A stretch of 64,000 nucleotides of DNA from Tragulus kanchil. Lineage: Eukaryota; Chordata; Mammalia; Artiodactyla; Tragulidae. Shown here piece by piece: positions 58,016-64,000 of this stretch. Where the stretch lies: contig JAIOJX010000025.1 of NCBI GenBank assembly GCA_022376925.1, forward strand, positions 137,289,301 to 137,353,300, in the 5' to 3' direction. The stretch's first letter is position 1, and every line of letters starts with the position of its first letter. The notes under the pieces are model-generated. The model worked only from the letters and a program-made list of their open reading frames with translations, ran no database searches and was not told the DNA's origin. The position numbers were made by a program, and so were the translations under genes.

Positions 58016-61000
58016 ATTATAATCTACTAGGTACTAAAGTTTTACACTAAGATATACTCTGCTCTGAGGGAAAACACCTCATTAGTAACCAGATGTATGT
58101 GGTCTAAGAATATCCTCCCCACCTGCGTCTCTGGAGTAGTAAACTAAAGCTGTCAAACAGATTCTTCTTAATATGACTTTCAATATGTGTTTATCAGCAC
58201 ATATTCTAAAGTTCTTACAATTCTGAAGTAGCATATTCTCCCCAACAATCAAATGCCACTTCATGAACTGCTCAGTCTACTCAAATAAAAGACATACCCA
58301 TTTATCGTTTAGATTTGCCATCCTCAGGACCAGGATTCGGGAACAAAACTTTCTATATCAGAAATGCAAAGCCTATTGCATTTTGGTCTTAATTTCCACA
58401 CAAATGGCATAAATAATTCCAGTGGCATACTATTTGGGGAGAAAGATGTATTTTCCTTTAGTGTGCAGTTTTGTACTAGGTTAGAGAAGGAATGTGGCTG
58501 CTCTTCTGGAATTTCACTGCACTCGAGTAAAACAATGAGCATCCCCGGGGGAGGCCTGGGATGAGAGGCGCCGGTCCACCCCGCTCTACCGCGCCCTCAC
58601 TACCCACCTCCCACTTCTGTCTCCTGCTCTCCCTTCCCCTTTCTGGCCCAAACGCTGCAAGTCTAGGTGAAAACAGAAAAGGAAGTAATGGTTTTCTCAA
58701 GGGGGTTCAGAACAAAGTCATGTGGTCTTTGATGAACACGCAACCATGGAGAATTGAAAATTGTGCTGTGTTGCAAGATCACTACCAGCAGTGCTCTCTG
58801 TACCTAAAGGAAGAGCACCAGAGAGCATCTGCCAGTTCTTCCCAAGGATAATCCAGAAAATACCTTGGGGGTTGGGGGTTGTTGACTTACCTGTTAGCTT
58901 AGCTGAACAGCTTTACTCTGTTATTCTCTGTTACTATTAAGTTCAAGGGAAATGATACTGAACTATATAACAGCATTCCCTGGGTTAACTACTGACTAGA
59001 AAAGTATGCTAAAAATAGCCTCTGTTTTTAAGTCTCCAAGTTGTAGCCCGGCCTCTATGTTAACATTTGCTTCCAGTGAGCATGGGTGATTTTCTCTCCA
59101 CAAAGCTTTGTCCTGTATTGTTTTTAATTCAGTGAGTGGTTATTGCTGGAATTCCTATCCAAAAAGAAGAAAAGCCTTTGCTGATATTTTTATATGAAGC
59201 AAAATGGATAGTCTAAGACTGTAAACATTTACATAACTAAAGTTACCTGAAAATTCAAGGACCGTTGATAAGTAATCTGTCTCAAAATGAATGGATATAT
59301 TAAAGAAGTCATAAAATAGTAAATGAGCAAGTAGAAATCTTTTACACTTATCTAAGCAGTATCTGTCCACTTGCTCACATTGTTTATCAGAAAAGAATTA
59401 GTCACCTGATTTTCATCAGTGTCTTATACTGGTCTGACCTAAGATGTTTCTGAGAAATGGGTAAGAAACAATGGAGGTGGCAGTGATCCCTAAACAATTC
59501 CTATGCTGCAGACGTCAGCATTTTTCTCAAATGCCAGTGACCTAGAAAGCCATGTATTGGTTTTAAATTTCATTATTTGAATAATTATTTGAAATAAAAT
59601 CTAATTATTTGTATAAACATTGTATTATAAAGAGCTACCCTACGCACATGTCAGGTCTCTTCAAAGAAGATCTGAGCATCCCTGGGAGGCCTGGGATGAG
59701 AGGCGCGGTCCACCCCGCTCTACCGCGACCTCACTACCCACCTCCCACTTCTGTCTCCTGCTCTCCCTTCCCCTTTCTGGCCCAAACGCTGCAAGTCTAG
59801 GTGAAAACAGAAAAGGAAGTAATGGTTTTCTCAAGGGGGTTCAGAACAAAGTCATGTGGTCTTTGATGAACACGCAACCATGGAGAATTGAAAATTGTGC
59901 TGTGTTGCAAGATCACTACCAGCAGTGCTCTCTGTACCTAAAGGAAGAGCACCAGAGAGCATCTGCCAGTTCTTCCCAAGGATAATCCAGAAAATACCTT
60001 GGGGGTTGGGGGTTGTTGACTTACCTGTTAGCTTAGCTGAACAGCTTTACTCTGTTATTCTCTGTTACTATTAAGTTCAAGGGAAATGATACTGAACTAT
60101 ATAACAGCATTCCCTGGGTTAACTACTGACTAGAAAAGTATGCTAAAAATAGCCTCTGTTTTTAAGTCTCCAAGTTGTAGCCCGGCCTCTATGTTAACAT
60201 TTGCTTCCAGTGAGCATGGGTGATTTTCTCTCCACAAAGCTTTGTCCTGTATTGTTTTTAATTCAGTGAGTGGTTATTGCTGGAATTCCTATCCAAAAAG
60301 AAGAAAAGCCTTTGCTGATATTTTTATATGAAGCAAAATGGATAGTCTAAGACTGTAAACATTTACATAACTAAAGTTACCTGAAAATTCAAGGACCGTT
60401 GATAAGTAATCTGTCTCAAAATGAATGGATATATTAAAGAAGTCATAAAATAGTAAATGAGCAAGTAGAAATCTTTTACACTTATCTAAGCAGTATCTGT
60501 CCACTTGCTCACATTGTTTATCAGAAAAGAATTAGTCACCTGATTTTCATCAGTGTCTTATACTGGTCTGACCTAAGATGTTTCTGAGAAATGGGTAAGA
60601 AACAATGGAGGTGGCAGTGATCCCTAAACAATTCCTATGCTGCAGACGTCAGCATTTTTCTCAAATGCCAGTGACCTAGAAAGCCATGTATTGGTTTTAA
60701 ATTTCATTATTTGAATAATTATTTGAAATAAAATCTAATTATTTGTATAAACATTGTATTATAAAGAGCTACCCTACGCACATGTCAGGTCTCTTCAAAG
60801 AGACTGAACACTTGAACTGCTTAGTGGACCAAAGAACACAGAGATTTCTCTGCAGAAAGACTGTCTCCTGAGTCGAGCCCTCTGGGCGAAACCCGGAAGC
60901 ACATGTGCAGTTTTCATCAGGGCTCCCTGGCCTACATGGCACCTTCTGTGAATGTTATAAAGCTGTTCTTCTAGGAGGACCCAGTGAGAGCAGGCATGAG

Positions 61001-61796
61001 CCTCTGTGGGCACCATGGGCAGCTGCTGATGGGACTGCAACTCAGTGAGCAGCTCTTGAGCTGATCTCAGCCCAGTCGTTCTTCTGCTCAGTGCCCACTG
61101 TGTGGTGAACAGGCTGCACCACTGTCTAGTAGAGCCCCGGCTCATCGCACTGCCTGTCTGCAGAGTCTGTTCCCTCTAAGAAGACAAGGCTTGGTTTCAT
61201 GGAATCCTCTCGTTGAGAAAGACTGTAAGAATAAAACTAGAAAGGGAAGTAAGCACTCCATGCAAAACATCTGTGCTTCCACCCGCCAAAAGAGCAGCAG
61301 GTAAGTGACTCGCAAAAGCAGCAAGCTCAGATGCGAGTCCCAAGTCGAGTGTTTTGCTCTCTGATCACCGTCTCCTTTCCAGCCAATTGTTCTCATACAG
61401 CAACTCCAACAGCCCTTCTTCCCCTGCTGGGACCCGCAGTCTATTAACACTGATATCATGACATCATTATTGTCCTTCTTCTCTAGGTCTTATCTCCTGA
61501 CCCTACTGAAGAGAATCATTTGAATTATCCCTTTGTATAAATCCCTGACTCTCCTGCCTCCCTACATTGCTTCTTCCTGCTGATTTAACTAAGCACACCC
61601 TGGTCAAATTCAGCCCTCCCTCCTGGAGTGTGCTCCTATGCACCTTAAGTATGGCCGGAGAAAGAGTCCCCAAAGGTCCCCCTTCACGTTCCTGGCCACC
61701 ACCCCCAAGTGGTCCTCGCTGCTGCCGTCTCAGTGCCCATCCCTGGTCCGTTCACTCTCCCGCTGCGCTAACCGAGTCACGTCTGTGCCCTCAGGA
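58016..61796. other. Downstream intergenic sequence, partly duplicated by D16
   Basis: No gene recognised. A 96-codon open frame at 58561-58851, repeated in extended form at 59620-59985, has no similarity I know and no splice evidence. Confidence 0.45.
58537..60801. repeat. Tandem duplication D16 (units 58537-59667 and 59674-60801)
   Basis: The offset is 1134 bp. Copy 2's first 60 bp shows small deletions and a substitution relative to copy 1 (near 59682-59730). The rest is near-identical unique sequence. Confidence 0.93.
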
Positions 61797-62043
61797 GGGT
61801 GGAGATGCTGGAAGTCAACTTCCACAGGTTACCATCACTGCACCCTCCCAAGCAGCTGCCTTTTTATGGTGTCTGCCCTCGTTACCATTGTTGAAAGATA
61901 AGAATCATGATTCTCATGCAAATATAAAATAAACATGTGCCAAAGGATTCTACTGAAGTCCTGGTGAAGGAACTAGTAAGACATCAGAACCCATTCAAAG
62001 AAGAATCAAAGAGCAGACATGTACATGGAGAACGTGTGTGCAT

Positions 62044-62250
62044 GTATGCGTGCTCAGTTGCTTCAGTTGTGTCCGAGTCTGCAACCCCGTGGACTGTAGC
62101 CCACCAGGTTCCTCTGTCCATGGGAATGCTCCAGGCAAGAGTACTGGAGTCTGTTACCATTGCCTTCTCCAGGGGATCTTCCCCACCCAGGGATCGAACC
62201 TGCCTCTTACGCCTCCTGCATAGGGAGGTCAGTTCTCTACCACAAGCCTC
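62044..62250 (-). mobile_element. Bov-tA SINE inverted (copy at 63130-63336 via D17)
   Basis: gcgtgctcagttgcttcagt to tctctaccacaagcc. It differs at one base between copies near 62211 / 63297. Confidence 0.88.
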
Positions 62251-62519
62251 TGCACGGGGACAGTCCCAGGGCTTGCCGTGGGAAGCCAGCTGGCCAGTCC
62301 TTGTCATCTGCACATCCACCCATGCTCCCTCCTGACCCTGGGACAGGAAGTGCTGGCACTCAGGCGGCAGAATTTATCAGTAAATTAGTACCAAACACAC
62401 GAGCATATCAGGGAAATACTACAATTCTTAGAATTTACAATCTCTAACAGCTGCAATGTTGTGAAGCAAATAACCACATGTGTAGAAATGAAATGAAGAG
62501 ATTATCACATTCTACAGAA

Positions 62520-62877
62520 AAAAGAAACAAAGCACCATAAAGAAGATGTGGGACGTATACTCAGCTGTTAAAAAGAAGAACTTGTTTAACCTTGGTGGTC
62601 CAGTGGTTCACTGTGTGCTTCCAAGGCAGGGGACATGGGCTCAATCCCTGATCGGGGAAGTTCTGCGAAGAAAAAAATGAAATTTCGCCATAGGTGACCT
62701 TGGCGGGTGTTATACTTAGTGGAGTAAGTCAGAGAAAAAGAAATACTGAATGTTATCACGTATATGTGGAATTTAAAATAAAACAGGTGAATATAACAAA
62801 AAGGCTCACAGATACAGAGAAAAAACCAGTGGTTATCAATGAGAAGAGAGGAGAGGCAATATATAGGTAGGGGATTG
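62520..62877 (+). mobile_element. L1 3' end with inserted CHR-2 fragment (copy from 63606 to window end)
   Basis: gacgtatactcagctgttaa, gttatcacgtatatgtggaa and aaggctcacagatacagaga are L1 3' phrases. A SINE head fragment (ggtggtccagtggttcac) sits at 62590-62672. The second copy runs past the window edge. Confidence 0.7.
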
Positions 62878-64000
62878 CCCAAGGGTGGAGATGCTGGAAG
62901 TCAACTTCCACAGGTTACCATCACTGCACCCTCCCAAGCAGCTGCCTTTTTATGGTGTCTGCCCTCGTTACCATTGTTGAAAGATAAGAATCATGATTCT
63001 CATGCAAATATAAAATAAACATGTGCCAAAGGATTCTACTGAAGTCCTGGTGAAGGAACTAGTAAGACATCAGAACCCATTCAAAGAAGAATCAAAGAGC
63101 AGACATGTACATGGAGAACGTGTGTGCATGTATGCGTGCTCAGTTGCTTCAGTTGTGTCCGAGTCTGCAACCCCGTGGACTGTAGCCCACCAGGTTCCTC
63201 TGTCCATGGGAATGCTCCAGGCAAGAGTACTGGAGTCTGTTACCATTGCCTTCTCCAGGGGATCTTCCCCACCCAGGGATCGAACCTGCCTCTTACGTCT
63301 CCTGCATAGGGAGGTCAGTTCTCTACCACAAGCCTCTGCACGGGGACAGTCCCAGGGCTTGCCGTGGGAAGCCAGCTGGCCAGTCCTTGTCATCTGCACA
63401 TCCACCCATGCTCCCTCCTGACCCTGGGACAGGAAGTGCTGGCACTCAGGCGGCAGAATTTATCAGTAAATTAGTACCAAACACACGAGCATATCAGGGA
63501 AATACTACAATTCTTAGAATTTACAATCTCTAACAGCTGCAATGTTGTGAAGCAAATAACCACATGTGTAGAAATGAAATGAAGAGATTATCACATTCTA
63601 CAGAAAAAAGAAACAAAGCACCATAAAGAAGATGTGGGACGTATACTCAGCTGTTAAAAAGAAGAACTTGTTTAACCTTGGTGGTCCAGTGGTTCACTGT
63701 GTGCTTCCAAGGCAGGGGACATGGGTTCAATCCCTGATCGGGGAAGTTCTGCGAAGAAAAAAATGAAATTTCGCCATAGGTGACCTTGGCGGGTGTTATA
63801 CTTAGTGGAGTAAGTCAGAGAAAAAGAAATACTGAATGTTATCACGTATATGTGGAATTTAAAATAAAACAGGTGAATATAACAAAAAGGCTCACAGATA
63901 CAGAGAAAAAACCAGTGGTTATCAATGGGAAGAGAGGAGAGGCAATATATAGGTAGGGGATTAAGAGCTATAAACTACTAGGTATAAAATAGACACAAGG

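Larger units (their letters stand above)
61797..63962. repeat. Tandem duplication D17 (units 61797-62877 and 62882-63962)
   Basis: The offset is 1086 bp. Scattered single-base differences occur (for example 62211, 62640 and 62841 against their partners). The unit holds a Bov-tA and a L1 3' end that carries a CHR-2 fragment. Confidence 0.93.

Noticed and set aside
61142..61932. Possible coding exons of a downstream gene such as TMEM165
   Set aside because: Open frames here show no similarity I recognise, no CpG island and no convincing splice sites; the neighbour probably lies outside the window.

Overview
The window is nuclear DNA from a ruminant mammal. The evidence is a dense set of ruminant tRNA-Glu-derived SINEs (Bov-tA type, plus CHR/CHR-2 type elements shared with other cetartiodactyls), ruminant-style L1 3' ends, older MIR, L2 and L1 remains, and one recognisable vertebrate gene with introns. 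I saw no bacterial-type operon, CRISPR array or intact mobile element. I also saw no clear Bov-A2 dimer or BovB body. With many similar CHR-type copies, that weakly suggests a lineage other than cattle, but the species is unresolved.

The only real protein-coding gene is SRD5A3 (polyprenol/polyprenal reductase of the dolichol pathway), on the + strand from about 34.9 to 57.2 kb. All five coding exons are present. One copy of each gives 221+143+198+135+260 nt = 957 nt, an intact 318-residue protein with consistent splice phases and GT/AG borders. A GC-rich, TATA-less promoter/CpG island surrounds exon 1. Intron 4 carries an antisense processed copy of ribosomal protein RPL36A/RPL36AL (eL42), with an intact 106-codon frame, a poly(A) remnant and a 14-bp target-site duplication, inserted inside an older MIR.

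The outstanding structural feature is a series of 17 head-to-tail tandem duplications, each about 1.04-1.13 kb per unit. Their junctions lie near 4.30, 6.2, 11.47, 16.36, 18.85, 23.91, 27.30, 29.15, 31.25, 33.4, 35.65, 46.0, 50.80, 54.31, 56.49, 59.67 and 62.88 kb. Together they add about 18.6 kb, so the underlying locus is probably about 45 kb. Exons 1, 3, 4 and 5 of SRD5A3 each appear twice for this reason; exon 2 is single. The narrow size range, near identity, indels concentrated at the end of copy 1 and the start of copy 2, and short patchwork fillers at some junctions all point to contig-end overlaps that were joined without being merged. Real biological duplication is the less likely reading.

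Layout: 1-34.5 kb is intergenic, repeat-rich DNA upstream of SRD5A3. It includes a solo-LTR-like element with a 50-bp tandem array near 9.1-9.8 kb and a L1-rich block at 18-30 kb. 34.8-36.7 kb holds the duplicated promoter and exon 1. 36.7-43.5 kb is intron 1, the longest stretch free of duplication. 43.5-55.4 kb holds exons 2-5 with duplications. 55.4-57.3 kb is the 3' UTR, duplicated. 57.4-64 kb is downstream intergenic DNA ending inside a L1 3' end.
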